Shown here: in pieces, positions 9,293-14,796 of the stretch | Position numbering within the stretch: the first letter of the stretch is position 1 | Layout of the letters: the number at the start of each line of letters is the position of its first letter | Virus record (IMG/VR): IMGVR_UViG_3300042352_000285 | Coordinates: 1-28,027 of that record | DNA from: a virus | Direction: 5' to 3' (one strand) | DNA: 28,027 nt | The notes under the pieces: model-generated | Database searches by the model: none | The model's input: only the letters and a program-made list of their open reading frames with translations | Told to the model about the DNA's origin: nothing | Position numbers and translations under genes: made by a program

Positions 9293-11155
9293 TTAAATAA
9301 ACGTGCGTTCCTTCTCAGCAAAGAGTTCATCAAGATTGACAACCACTCTTTTGTTCTGTTCATACTTTGATAGGAATGGATTTTTAAGATGGTGTGTCTG
9401 GTACTTACCATAGTTGAGCATCTCTCTTGCTCTGATCTCACAGAACCAAAGAGCCATTACCATATCTGTCTTACCCTTAGTCGTAGGAGACCAAGTAATT
9501 AACTGCTCTATTAGAGCCTTAATATTTTCAGTTTGATCTGAAGGCAAATGTATTAGGTTATCCCTATGGTGTTTACCATCAAATTGCTTAGTACCAAATA
9601 AGGTAGCCATAGATGCAACACCAAAACCTGCATCCCATTTATTATTACCGGTATGGTGCTCTTTAAACTGTACACCTTTAGATGCTAGGTGCATCTTGAT
9701 ACCTTCATCTTGTGTTAAGAAAGATTGAAATGCGTTTTTCTCTACTATCCACTCACTAGGACCATACAAGGATGTCCAGTCAAATATTAAATTTCTAATA
9801 GCAGCAGGGCTAGGCCTAGTAATTTTAATAGCATCTACAATATAACGTTTACTAGTAGCTCTATCTATTGCATAACAGATAGCTGCGGTATCTCCTACCA
9901 TTGCAGGATCAAGGCCACAGATAAAAGTAAAGCCATTTAAATCTCTTGGGTGTCCAGGATGACCTGCGGTTAACCTACCTGCCTTACGCATACCATCAAT
10001 AGATCCACGAACACAGACTGGGTCAAAGGCCGCATCATCTGATATATCTTGTTGCTGGTAAATCAAAGCCCAGGTGGAAGCATCCATAGATTGGCGTTCG
10101 TTATATAGGTTACGCCCATTCCATCTAGGATAAAGATTAGTTACTGGATCCTTCTCTTCTTCCTTCTGACCATCAAAGGGTTGATCGGATGCGGGCCATA
10201 AGGTTTCCCACTTATCAGGATCATCATCTACTGTAAGTAGAGCTGGCATTGCTAGGTAGGACCAAGGTACTAGACCACCAGGATATCTATCGTTGTTGCG
10301 TAGTTCCTTATATAAATCAACTGATGCCACACGGGTACCTATGATAATAAGTTTACCTGTGGGGTTAAGACGAGATCTAACATCTTGGGTTAACCACTTG
10401 ATCTGTCGTTCAAAGTCATTAGCATTGGATAGAGTTACAGCATCATCTACTATAATCATATCTGCACGCTTACCGTAGATCTGACCGCCAATACCAACTG
10501 CTTCTATATTGGGATCCTTCTCACCAGATTCACGCAATTCATCACCGAAGGTAACGCGAGTTGCTTGCCAGGAGGCGCTCTTAGATTTAAAGCCGATACC
10601 GGCAGCGTAAGCTGACTGGAGGGCCTCATACTGCGGATGGGTAAGTCTTTGCTTTATAGCGTATAAAAAGTCTGCTGCTAATCTTTGAGTCTGGGAAACT
10701 ATTAAGACTCTAAAGTTTGGGTTCTTACAAACCTGCCAGGTGACGTAGTCAATTGTAATAGTCATTGACTTGGCGTGGTTGGGTGGAATGTTTAGAAGTA
10801 TGCGGTTATTAGCAAGTCCTGGTTCATATTTCATAGAGGGGTGCAACCAAGAAGGTTTACCAACCTCAATCATATCTACTAAATTTTGTTGATGGGGGAA
10901 GGTCTTGTTATGTAAGAAGCGTTCCCTGAACTGGGCGAAGGTAATCTCATTTACATCACCTAATGCGAAGTTCTTATCCCTTAGACCTAGCCTAGTTCTA
11001 TCTACCTTGTCTGAGAATATCTTGTCTGTCCTGCGGTAGTACTCATAAGTCTTAATGGATTTACCGGCGCAGGCACAGGCTTGCTCTATCGTCATACCTT
11101 CTGCTACGGATGTTAAAATAATCCGCTTGCCGATATCTGCTGAGTTCTCAGCCAT
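9293..11155 (-). CDS. terL: Terminase large subunit with N-terminal HTH-like segment
   Basis: This is the DNA-packaging motor ATPase and nuclease. The ATPase half shows a Walker A variant, PPNHAKSM (residues about 124-131), Walker B MIIVDD (about 233-238) and a coupling motif IIGTR (about 271-275). The nuclease half shows acidic residues in FICGLDPAMVGDTAA (D416), WIVEKN (E472) and KTDMVMALW (D564). Residues 10-50 (GMTIEQACACAGKSIKTYEY) look like a helix-turn-helix resembling small-terminase DNA-binding domains. No separate small-terminase gene is seen nearby, so packaging-site recognition may be fused here. It is the first gene of the leftward late operon, with a GGAG site before ATG at 11155. 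Confidence 0.93.
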   Translation of the reverse strand: MAENSADIGKRIILTSVAEGMTIEQACACAGKSIKTYEYYRRTDKIFSDKVDRTRLGLRDKNFALGDVNEITFAQFRERFLHNKTFPHQQNLVDMIEVGKPSWLHPSMKYEPGLANNRILLNIPPNHAKSMTITIDYVTWQVCKNPNFRVLIVSQTQRLAADFLYAIKQRLTHPQYEALQSAYAAGIGFKSKSASWQATRVTFGDELRESGEKDPNIEAVGIGGQIYGKRADMIIVDDAVTLSNANDFERQIKWLTQDVRSRLNPTGKLIIIGTRVASVDLYKELRNNDRYPGGLVPWSYLAMPALLTVDDDPDKWETLWPASDQPFDGQKEEEKDPVTNLYPRWNGRNLYNERQSMDASTWALIYQQQDISDDAAFDPVCVRGSIDGMRKAGRLTAGHPGHPRDLNGFTFICGLDPAMVGDTAAICYAIDRATSKRYIVDAIKITRPSPAAIRNLIFDWTSLYGPSEWIVEKNAFQSFLTQDEGIKMHLASKGVQFKEHHTGNNKWDAGFGVASMATLFGTKQFDGKHHRDNLIHLPSDQTENIKALIEQLITWSPTTKGKTDMVMALWFCEIRAREMLNYGKYQTHHLKNPFLSKYEQNKRVVVNLDELFAEKERTFI

Positions 11156-11164
11156 TAATCTCCT

Positions 11165-11185
11165 TGTGGATAAACCTGTGGATAA
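11165..11185 (-). promoter_or_regulatory. Two DnaA-box sequences in tandem
   Basis: On the minus strand the sequence TTATCCACA occurs twice, at 11165-11173 and 11177-11185, 12 bases start to start and in the same orientation. Both match the bacterial DnaA-box consensus exactly. They sit just upstream of the terminase start and overlap its probable leader. They could be part of a phage replication origin or a DnaA-responsive control site. The match is seen directly, while DnaA binding is inferred. Confidence 0.6.
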
Positions 11186-11225
11186 GCGCCGAGAGTAAAT
11201 TCTTTTAATTTTACTAGGCCCAGAA

Positions 11226-11231
11226 TATTAT
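11226..11231 (-). promoter_or_regulatory. Possible -10 element for the terminase/virion operon
   Basis: A perfect TATAAT reads leftward at 11231-11226, about 70 bases upstream of the terminase start and in the right direction. No good -35 hexamer lies 16-18 bases upstream, so activator help or a phage sigma factor would be needed. The surrounding stretch is AT-rich, so a chance match is possible. Confidence 0.35.
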
Positions 11232-11249
11232 ACTGGAGATAATATTACA

Positions 11250-11440
11250 CTACACCTGCCGCTTGCGTATGTTGTCTGGTAACTCCCGAAGGAGCTACAG
11301 CGACTGAGGGGTAAAACCTCGCTCGCCCTTAGGGGGCATCGCGTAGGTTTACCGAAGCGATGTGGTCGTAAAACTTAGCACTCCCCGTTTTACTCCCCTA
11401 CTATATATAAGGCGGGAAATATAAGCCATTTCCCGTTTTT
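11250..11440 (+). ncRNA. Candidate structured non-coding RNA
   Basis: No reading frame is seen here, but the plus strand holds consecutive stem-loops followed by an intrinsic terminator. Stem 1: GTTGT (11271-11275) with ACAGC (11297-11301), enclosing CTCC-CGAA-GGAG (11283-11294). Stem 2: GCGA/TCGC (11300-11303, 11323-11326) enclosing GAGG/CCTC (11306-11309, 11317-11320). Stem 3: CATCGC/GCGATG (11337-11342, 11357-11362). Stem 4: GTAAAAC/GTTTTAC (11368-11374, 11387-11393). A terminator without an upstream gene implies a transcript starting near 11240-11260, where TATACT (11229-11234) or GATAAT (11238-11243) could be -10 elements. It resembles no RNA family I can name. The boundaries are approximate. 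Confidence 0.45.
11413..11440 (+). terminator. Intrinsic terminator of the candidate ncRNA
   Basis: CGGGAAAT (11413-11420) pairs perfectly with ATTTCCCG (11428-11435) around a seven-base loop, followed at once by TTTTT (11436-11440). This is a textbook rho-independent terminator for rightward transcription. No protein gene lies upstream on this strand between 11156 and 11413. Confidence 0.7.
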
Positions 11441-11721
11441 CGGCAATAAATCTTTTAAATGTGATACAACTCACTAGAAATACCATACCAAAACGGACAT
11501 ATCGGGCTATATACAGCCAGCTTTACTTTAGCAAATATTTTTATTGTGGGTGTATACAGCACAGAGCGAGGAAAGTTAAAAGGGGCGGGTAGGTAAATCC
11601 TTGCGGTGGGCGGTGTTTGCGGGGCGGTGGTTAGGGATTAAAGGCAGGTGCGCCCGTATTGGTAAGGATCGGAGGGCTTGCTCCACTTCTGGCGGTCTAA
11701 ATTAAATATCTTCCCCCGATA

Positions 11722-11761
11722 TGCCAGCCCTTGCCAGCCCGCCAGCAATTCAGCCCAGCCC
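11722..11761 (+). repeat. Phased CCAGCCC repeats (iteron-like)
   Basis: TGCCAGCCC occurs at 11722-11730 and again at 11732-11740. GCCAGC follows at 11741-11746 and CAGCCC at 11751-11756 and 11756-11761. The spacing is near one helical turn for the first copies. Such short phased repeats are typical of initiator or regulator binding arrays, but low complexity of the C-rich strand could also explain them. Confidence 0.4.
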
Positions 11762-11824
11762 GCAAACCCTAACCCTCAACCTTAGGTTTAACCCAGCCAA
11801 CTCTCAGCAACACCTCAGCCAATC

Positions 11825-11844
11825 GTTATCAAACTGTTATCAAA
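11825..11844 (+). repeat. Tandem GTTATCAAA repeat, 11-base period
   Basis: GTTATCAAA is present at 11825-11833 and 11836-11844. The 11-base period puts both copies on the same face of the helix, which fits cooperative protein binding. It lies about 100 bases before the first plus-strand gene, in position to control that operon. It resembles the DnaA box only loosely. Confidence 0.4.
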
Positions 11845-11944
11845 ATAAGGCTGTATAAGTTGCATAGGGGAGCATCCGCCATTACTCTGATCCTATTGAA
11901 GCAAACCGCTTTAATGATTTAAGAGCCTAAGAGGAGAATAAATT

Positions 11945-12109
11945 ATGACCCGTAAAGATTACATAAAAATAGCAATGGTTATAAATACAAGTTGGTGGGG
12001 CAGTGCTGATTTAAAATACTGCTTCGCTCAAAACCTTGCTGATGAATTTAAATTAGATAATCCCCGTTTTGATCGTGCCCGTTTTCTAACCGCTTGCGGG
12101 GTGAAGTAA
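11945..12109 (+). CDS. Small conserved phage protein, 54 aa
   Basis: First gene of the rightward array. The ATG at 11945 follows GAGGAG at 11931-11936. The 54-residue product begins MTRKDYIKIA and ends with NPRFDRARFLTACGV, a C-terminal motif that from memory recurs in many small phage and plasmid proteins of unknown role. There is no membrane segment. Its stop overlaps the next start (TAATG). An early host-interaction role is possible but not shown. Confidence 0.8.
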   Translation: MTRKDYIKIAMVINTSWWGSADLKYCFAQNLADEFKLDNPRFDRARFLTACGVK

Positions 12110-12267
12110 TGCCTAAATTTACAATTTACGCCACTAAAACCATAGATCTATCGGTGGTGGTAGAGGCTGAAAACTATGAAGAGGCTTTAAATCTTTACGA
12201 TAATGAATTGCTAGACGGCGATTATGAAGTAGAAAATTCTGAATGGAAGTTAGAAGCGATCATTTAA
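12109..12267 (+). CDS. Small acidic protein, 52 aa
   Basis: The ATG shares one base with the preceding stop, so translation is probably coupled. The product starts MPKFTIYATKTIDLSVVVEA, looks like alternating beta-strand and helix, and ends acidic with Trp (NSEWKLEAII). Its pattern (strand, strand, helix with AENYEEALNLYD) resembles small ferredoxin-like-fold phage proteins, but no family is identified. Confidence 0.75.
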   Translation: MPKFTIYATKTIDLSVVVEAENYEEALNLYDNELLDGDYEVENSEWKLEAII

Positions 12268-12287
12268 TTTAGTGGCGGGCTATCGCT

Positions 12288-12303
12288 CACCCCTTGCGGG
12301 GTG
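12288..12303 (+). repeat. GC-rich hairpin between early genes
   Basis: CACCCC (12288-12293) and GGGGTG (12298-12303) form a perfect six-pair stem with TTGC loop. No T-run follows, so it is not a standard terminator. A second inverted repeat, CACTC/GAGTG, lies at 12312-12316 and 12328-12332, right before the next ribosome site. They could protect or regulate the mRNA. Confidence 0.4.
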
Positions 12304-12351
12304 GGTGGTGGCACTCTCCTAAAATGGTGAGTGAGAGGGAAGGGGCAAGTA

Positions 12352-12609
12352 ATGGCAAAAACAATCAAAACCAGCACAATGCTGGCAGATAATAGCGGGG
12401 CGATTTGGGTAGAAGCAGAATTAACTCAAACGCAAGTAAAGCGGGTAATAAATAGTTATAAGCGGGCGGGAATTGATTTAACCCCTTATGGCTCACCAGA
12501 TCAACTAACTAAGCAAGTGGAAGAGATCAATGCCTTCTTCGCTAACGATGAGCGCTCCCGTTCATTCGTAGAAGCGGGCAAGTTTCAAGTGATCGGGGTG
12601 GGCTTCTAA
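12352..12609 (+). CDS. Hypothetical protein, 85 aa
   Basis: The ATG at 12352 is chosen over a GTG at 12331 because GAGGGAAGGGG lies directly upstream of the ATG. The product begins MAKTIKTSTMLADNSGAIWV. A predicted helix (TQTQVKRVINSYKRAG) is followed by a segment containing LTPYGSPDQLTKQVEEINAF. There is no Cys, signal or membrane segment. It is in the rightward early operon and its stop overlaps the next ATG (TAATG). No function is recognised. Confidence 0.75.
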   Translation: MAKTIKTSTMLADNSGAIWVEAELTQTQVKRVINSYKRAGIDLTPYGSPDQLTKQVEEINAFFANDERSRSFVEAGKFQVIGVGF

Positions 12610-12806
12610 TGTTAGATATTGATAACCTTCAAGAATTAAGTGCTCCCGATTTAATTATGGTGTTAGGAGGAGAGTTAGAGATTTACCCCGCTTTATTAAT
12701 GGAGCAGATAGGGGAGGAGGAGGAGGCTAAAGCTATCGTGAGAGATTATTTAAAGGGCTTGGCCACTTATGAGCAAGTGAGGGAGAAGGTGTCGGAAATA
12801 GTTTAA
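12609..12806 (+). CDS. Acidic hypothetical protein, 65 aa
   Basis: The product is very rich in Glu, Leu and Asp and is mostly helical (MLDIDNLQELSAPDLIMVLG, then GEEEEAKAIVRDYLKGLATY). The start overlaps the previous stop, with AAGTG-type purines upstream. It ends the first sub-block of the array, since a new promoter candidate lies at 12832. Small acidic early phage proteins often bind host enzymes or mimic DNA. That is only a general analogy here. Confidence 0.7.
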   Translation: MLDIDNLQELSAPDLIMVLGGELEIYPALLMEQIGEEEEAKAIVRDYLKGLATYEQVREKVSEIV

Positions 12807-12831
12807 ATTAATGGCAATCTCCTGCTTATCC

Positions 12832-12840
12832 TGCTACAAT
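12832..12840 (+). promoter_or_regulatory. Extended -10 promoter, TGCTACAAT
   Basis: TGC followed by TACAAT is an extended -10 element, with no clear -35. The same nine bases occur upstream of the replication operon on the minus strand (23160-23168), which supports real use. A start near 12847 would give a leader of about 60 bases containing the hairpin GATGCTC/GAGTATC (12855-12861, 12867-12873). Confidence 0.5.
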
Positions 12841-12854
12841 AGGGTAGGCAGGGG

Positions 12855-12873
12855 GATGCTCTTAATGAGTATC
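12855..12873 (+). repeat. Leader hairpin before the 119-aa gene
   Basis: GATGCTC and GAGTATC pair with one G-T wobble around a TTAAT loop. It lies between the promoter candidate and the ribosome site of the gene at 12906, so it would be in the mRNA leader. There is no T-run. Confidence 0.35.
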
Positions 12874-12905
12874 ATCAACAAACAAAAGAGGGAGAAGGGC
12901 AACAA

Positions 12906-13265
12906 ATGGAAGCAACAAAACAAACAACTTGCGCCGAGCGTATCGGACAAGAGTTAGCAGATAGAGAGCAATATCTAGCCGATCTTTATACTAAGGCAGA
13001 AGATGGCAATTTTACCGAGCAGGATGAGGCTTATACCGAGATAAATGAGATGGCTTACGGCATAAGCATAAGCAAGGTGGCAACAGTTATCTGGTCAGGT
13101 GGCGGACCTTCCGATTACTTAGAGATTACTTACAATGAGGATGGCGTTCAAGGTGTCGTTTATGTTTATGCAGATTGGTTTGATGTAGCCCGCAAGGATG
13201 TTTATGAGGCTTCCCCTGCGTGGCGTTATGCGACAGACCTATTTGAGCAAGGGGTGTTGATCTAA
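12906..13265 (+). CDS. Conserved small phage protein, 119 aa
   Basis: The ATG follows GAGGGAGAAGGG. The first 55 residues are acidic and helical. The second half has a recognisable core, ISKVATVIWSGGGPSDYLEI followed by VVYVYADWFDVARKDV. From memory this core is shared by many small phage proteins of unknown function found in early regions. No catalytic motif is evident. Its stop overlaps the next gene's start. A host-takeover role is plausible from position only. Confidence 0.8.
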   Translation: MEATKQTTCAERIGQELADREQYLADLYTKAEDGNFTEQDEAYTEINEMAYGISISKVATVIWSGGGPSDYLEITYNEDGVQGVVYVYADWFDVARKDVYEASPAWRYATDLFEQGVLI

Positions 13266-13411
13266 TGAGATCACCTACATATTACAGAGTGCGAACGCTG
13301 GCGAGAATAATTTTCTGGTCAGCTATTTTCTGCCTATTTTACATAATCGCCACCCATATCTGGTGGGTGGACGGGTATTGCTTCGGCACAGTAGAGGAGT
13401 GTGGATTGTGA
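13265..13411 (+). CDS. Small single-pass membrane protein, 48 aa
   Basis: The frame opens at ATG 13265, overlapping the previous stop, and encodes MRSPTYYRVRTLARIIFW, a hydrophobic helix to about residue 35, then WWVDGYCFGTVEECGL. The basic N-terminus and one hydrophobic helix suggest an inner-membrane protein with a short Cys-containing tail (two Cys, possibly disulfide-bonded outside). From memory, similar WWV-GYC-EC tails occur in membrane proteins of other actinophages. It could act in superinfection exclusion, but this is unproven. Confidence 0.75.
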   Translation: MRSPTYYRVRTLARIIFWSAIFCLFYIIATHIWWVDGYCFGTVEECGL

Positions 13412-13584
13412 GAGAGTTAGAGCAATTCTTAAACACCGAAGCGGAATGGGTATTGGAGAGATTATCTACTGGCACAGAAGTTAATGACCGCAATTATTAC
13501 CAAGGCAGATTAGACCAGCTCGCACAAGTGAGAAGGTTTTTAGGTCAGCCCCAAATTATGAGAGAGAGGGAGGGCGCAAGGTGA
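13408..13584 (+). CDS. Small helical protein, 58 aa
   Basis: A GTG at 13408 overlaps the previous TGA (GTGA) and has AGAGGAG at 13393-13399. This is preferred to an upstream ATG at 13363, which would overlap the membrane gene by 49 bases and lacks a good site. The product is helical (RELEQFLNTEAEWVLERLST, then NYYQGRLDQLAQVRRFL) and ends MREREGAR, whose codons carry the next ribosome site. The function is unknown. Confidence 0.7.
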   Translation: MRELEQFLNTEAEWVLERLSTGTEVNDRNYYQGRLDQLAQVRRFLGQPQIMREREGAR

Positions 13585-13814
13585 TAACTAAAAAAACACA
13601 AGAAGATCTAATAAAGTTAAGCGATAGTTATGCTCACTATTACGAGTACATAGAGGGAGAAGATACTGTTAATGGTCAAACTCTAGGCATAATCCGTGAT
13701 CTCTGGGACTTGGAGCCTTCAGAGTTTGCTGATGTAGATATTTTAAACCTAATTGAGCAAGTGCTAGAAAACTATCACCAATACAATAAACAAGAGAGAG
13801 AAGGCGGATTATGA
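13581..13814 (+). CDS. Acidic hypothetical protein, 77 aa
   Basis: A GTG start overlaps the preceding stop (GTGA), with GAGAGGGAGGG upstream. The product is acidic and rich in Tyr and Asp (SDSYAHYYEYIEGEDTVNGQ, DLEPSEFADVDILNLIEQVL), all helical, ending KQEREGGL. No domain is recognised. It is one of a chain of coupled genes, where each C-terminal Arg/Glu stretch encodes the next gene's ribosome site. Confidence 0.7.
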   Translation: MITKKTQEDLIKLSDSYAHYYEYIEGEDTVNGQTLGIIRDLWDLEPSEFADVDILNLIEQVLENYHQYNKQEREGGL

Positions 13815-14077
13815 TAGAGCACCACTTTATTATTAAATACAGTAAAGAGGAGGGCTGGAGTTGGGATACCGATAGCGAAGAGCCACGCTACCCTGACGGC
13901 ACAGTCTGGAATGATCAGACCGAAGAATGGCAAGGCGGTTATGTTGGCTGGAATGAGGAGAAGGGCGAAGCAGAGTACCTAGATGATGATGACCTAATAG
14001 GTGAGCAACTGGGCGCAATTCTAAAACTAGCTAACGAAGCAAACAAGGAAAGGGAAGGACAAGAGAATGAACTGTAA
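13811..14077 (+). CDS. Very acidic Trp/Gly-rich protein, 88 aa
   Basis: The ATG overlaps the preceding stop (ATGA). The product has six Trp residues and a repeated aromatic/acidic pattern (EEGWSWDTDSEEPRYPDG, then TVWNDQTEEWQGGYVGWNEE), followed by the acidic patch LDDDDLIGEQ. The Trp/Gly pattern suggests a small beta-rich binding module. The high negative charge could mimic DNA, but no known anti-restriction family is recognised. Confidence 0.7.
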   Translation: MIEHHFIIKYSKEEGWSWDTDSEEPRYPDGTVWNDQTEEWQGGYVGWNEEKGEAEYLDDDDLIGEQLGAILKLANEANKEREGQENEL

Positions 14078-14195
14078 CTTATGCGGGTGCGAGGGTGCTT
14101 ACCTAGCGCACAAGGCAGGGCGTAAGGTGATCACTATATGCGGTGATTGCTGGTATTACGAAGATAAAACAGAGAGAAGGAGAGAGAGAGTATGA
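14067..14195 (+). CDS. Zinc-ribbon microprotein, 42 aa
   Basis: The start lies inside the end of the previous gene (11-base overlap). The product begins MNCNLCGCEGAYLAHKAG and contains CNLC and CGDC knuckles about 18 residues apart, a classic four-Cys zinc ribbon, followed by a basic tail ERRRERV. It is the first of three such microproteins in this array (also 14329 and 14626). Zinc ribbons usually bind nucleic acid or protein partners such as RNA polymerase. The partner is unknown. Confidence 0.75.
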   Translation: MNCNLCGCEGAYLAHKAGRKVITICGDCWYYEDKTERRRERV

Positions 14196-14332
14196 AGGCG
14201 ATACCTGCAATATGTGGCGATCACTTAGTACCGATAAGCGAGTGTGATTGTCTAAGTTATATGAGAGAGATAGCAAGCTCAGCAGAGAGGCTGATCCAAC
14301 TAGCGCAAGAGAGAGAGGAGTTAACTAAATGA
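14192..14332 (+). CDS. Small Cys-containing protein, 46 aa
   Basis: The ATG overlaps the preceding stop (ATGA) with a GAGAGAGAGAG ribosome tract upstream. It starts MKAIPAICGDHLVPISECDC and continues as a charged helix ending QEREELTK. Cys8, His11, Cys18 and Cys20 could form a metal site, although the spacing is not a standard ribbon. No family is recognised. Confidence 0.65.
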   Translation: MKAIPAICGDHLVPISECDCLSYMREIASSAERLIQLAQEREELTK

Positions 14333-14463
14333 AAACTATCTGTCAATTCTGCGGGTGGGAAGTGAGCAGACCCGACTGGTATAACGATTATAACGGGAAG
14401 TTAATCTGTGATAACTGCCTAATGGATAGCGCAACTGAGAGAGAGAAGGAGAAGGCAATATGA
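14329..14463 (+). CDS. Zinc-ribbon microprotein, 44 aa
   Basis: Coupled by ATGA to the previous gene. The product begins MKTICQFCGWEVSRPDWYND and has CQFC and CDNC knuckles around an aromatic strand, then a charged tail TEREKEKAI. This is a minimal four-Cys zinc ribbon. The second of three in the array; the sequences differ enough that recent tandem duplication is not obvious. Confidence 0.75.
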   Translation: MKTICQFCGWEVSRPDWYNDYNGKLICDNCLMDSATEREKEKAI

Positions 14464-14633
14464 TTAAAGAGATAGAGTTAGAATATACGGCTCATAACCT
14501 TGTTAAATTATCAAGGGACAAGTGGGGCGATAACGCTACTGAGTACCTAGCAGGTGCGTTAGAGAGTGTTATTACTTATAATCAAATGAAAGTTTTAATT
14601 GACTTTCTAAAAGCTGAGCGAACTAATGGCTGA
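14460..14633 (+). CDS. Hypothetical helical protein, 57 aa
   Basis: The ATG overlaps the previous stop. The product begins MIKEIELEYTAHNLVKLSRD and continues GDNATEYLAGALESVITYNQ, with no Cys and no membrane helix. The C-terminus (LKAERTNG) overlaps the next start by eight bases. No function is recognised. The real-gene call rests on the coupled chain and the ribosome tract. Confidence 0.65.
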   Translation: MIKEIELEYTAHNLVKLSRDKWGDNATEYLAGALESVITYNQMKVLIDFLKAERTNG

Positions 14634-14796
14634 GCCACGCTACCTATCGGGAGATGAGTATGCCCTGAACGGGGTTGAGCTAGATATTGTTAAGTGTAAG
14701 GAGTGTGCGAGTGAGTATGACTATGCTCAATACCACTCTTACACCTGCTCAGATTGTGAAGATAAGATGATAGCGAGAGAGAGGGAGCGAGTGTGA
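14626..14796 (+). CDS. Zinc-ribbon microprotein, 56 aa
   Basis: The start lies inside the end of the previous gene. The product begins MAEPRYLSGDEYALNGVE and contains CKEC and CSDC knuckles separated by an aromatic segment (SEYDYAQYHSYT), a four-Cys zinc ribbon. The tail ARERERV encodes the purine-rich ribosome site of the next gene. From memory, short proteins of the C-x2-C type with a Tyr-rich loop are common in actinophage early regions. The role is unknown. Confidence 0.75.
   Translation: MAEPRYLSGDEYALNGVELDIVKCKECASEYDYAQYHSYTCSDCEDKMIARERERV

Larger units (their letters stand above)
11505..11857. repeat. Dispersed TATACAGC motif, three copies
   Basis: The motif occurs as TATACAGCC at 11510-11518, TATACAGC at 11553-11560, and inverted as GGCTGTATA at 11849-11857. 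The first copy lies in the imperfect palindrome GGCTATATACAGCC (11505-11518) and the second in the palindrome TGTATACA (11551-11558). Repeated palindromic octamers in a control region suggest operator sites for a phage regulator. No binding protein can be assigned. Confidence 0.4.
11441..11944. other. Gene-free control region upstream of the plus-strand array
   Basis: No credible reading frame with a ribosome site is seen on either strand. The stretch holds an AT-rich left part, a G-rich block at about 11581-11636, a C-rich block at about 11712-11765 with short repeats, and an AT-rich right part leading to the GAGGAG site of the first plus-strand gene. A weak promoter-like pair, TTGAAG and TTAAGA with a 17-base spacer, occurs at about 11896-11924. 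The skewed composition and repeats fit an origin or promoter region better than coding DNA. Confidence 0.6.

Noticed and set aside
11250-11440. tRNA or tmRNA in the stem-loop region
   Set aside because: No acceptor stem with anticodon arm, no T-arm GTTCRA motif and no CCA end are seen. The stems do not fit a cloverleaf.
11581-11636. A stable G-quadruplex
   Set aside because: GGG runs are too far apart for a classical four-tract quadruplex. Only two-layer versions are possible, so it is described as a G-rich block only.
11441-11944. CRISPR-like array
   Set aside because: The repeats are short (8-9 bases) with no uniform spacer length. No Cas genes occur, and the Cas4-like protein is a typical phage nuclease.
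12331-12351. Upstream GTG as start of the 85-residue gene
   Set aside because: The GAGGGAAGGGG tract is just before the ATG at 12352, and the extra seven residues would use that tract as coding.
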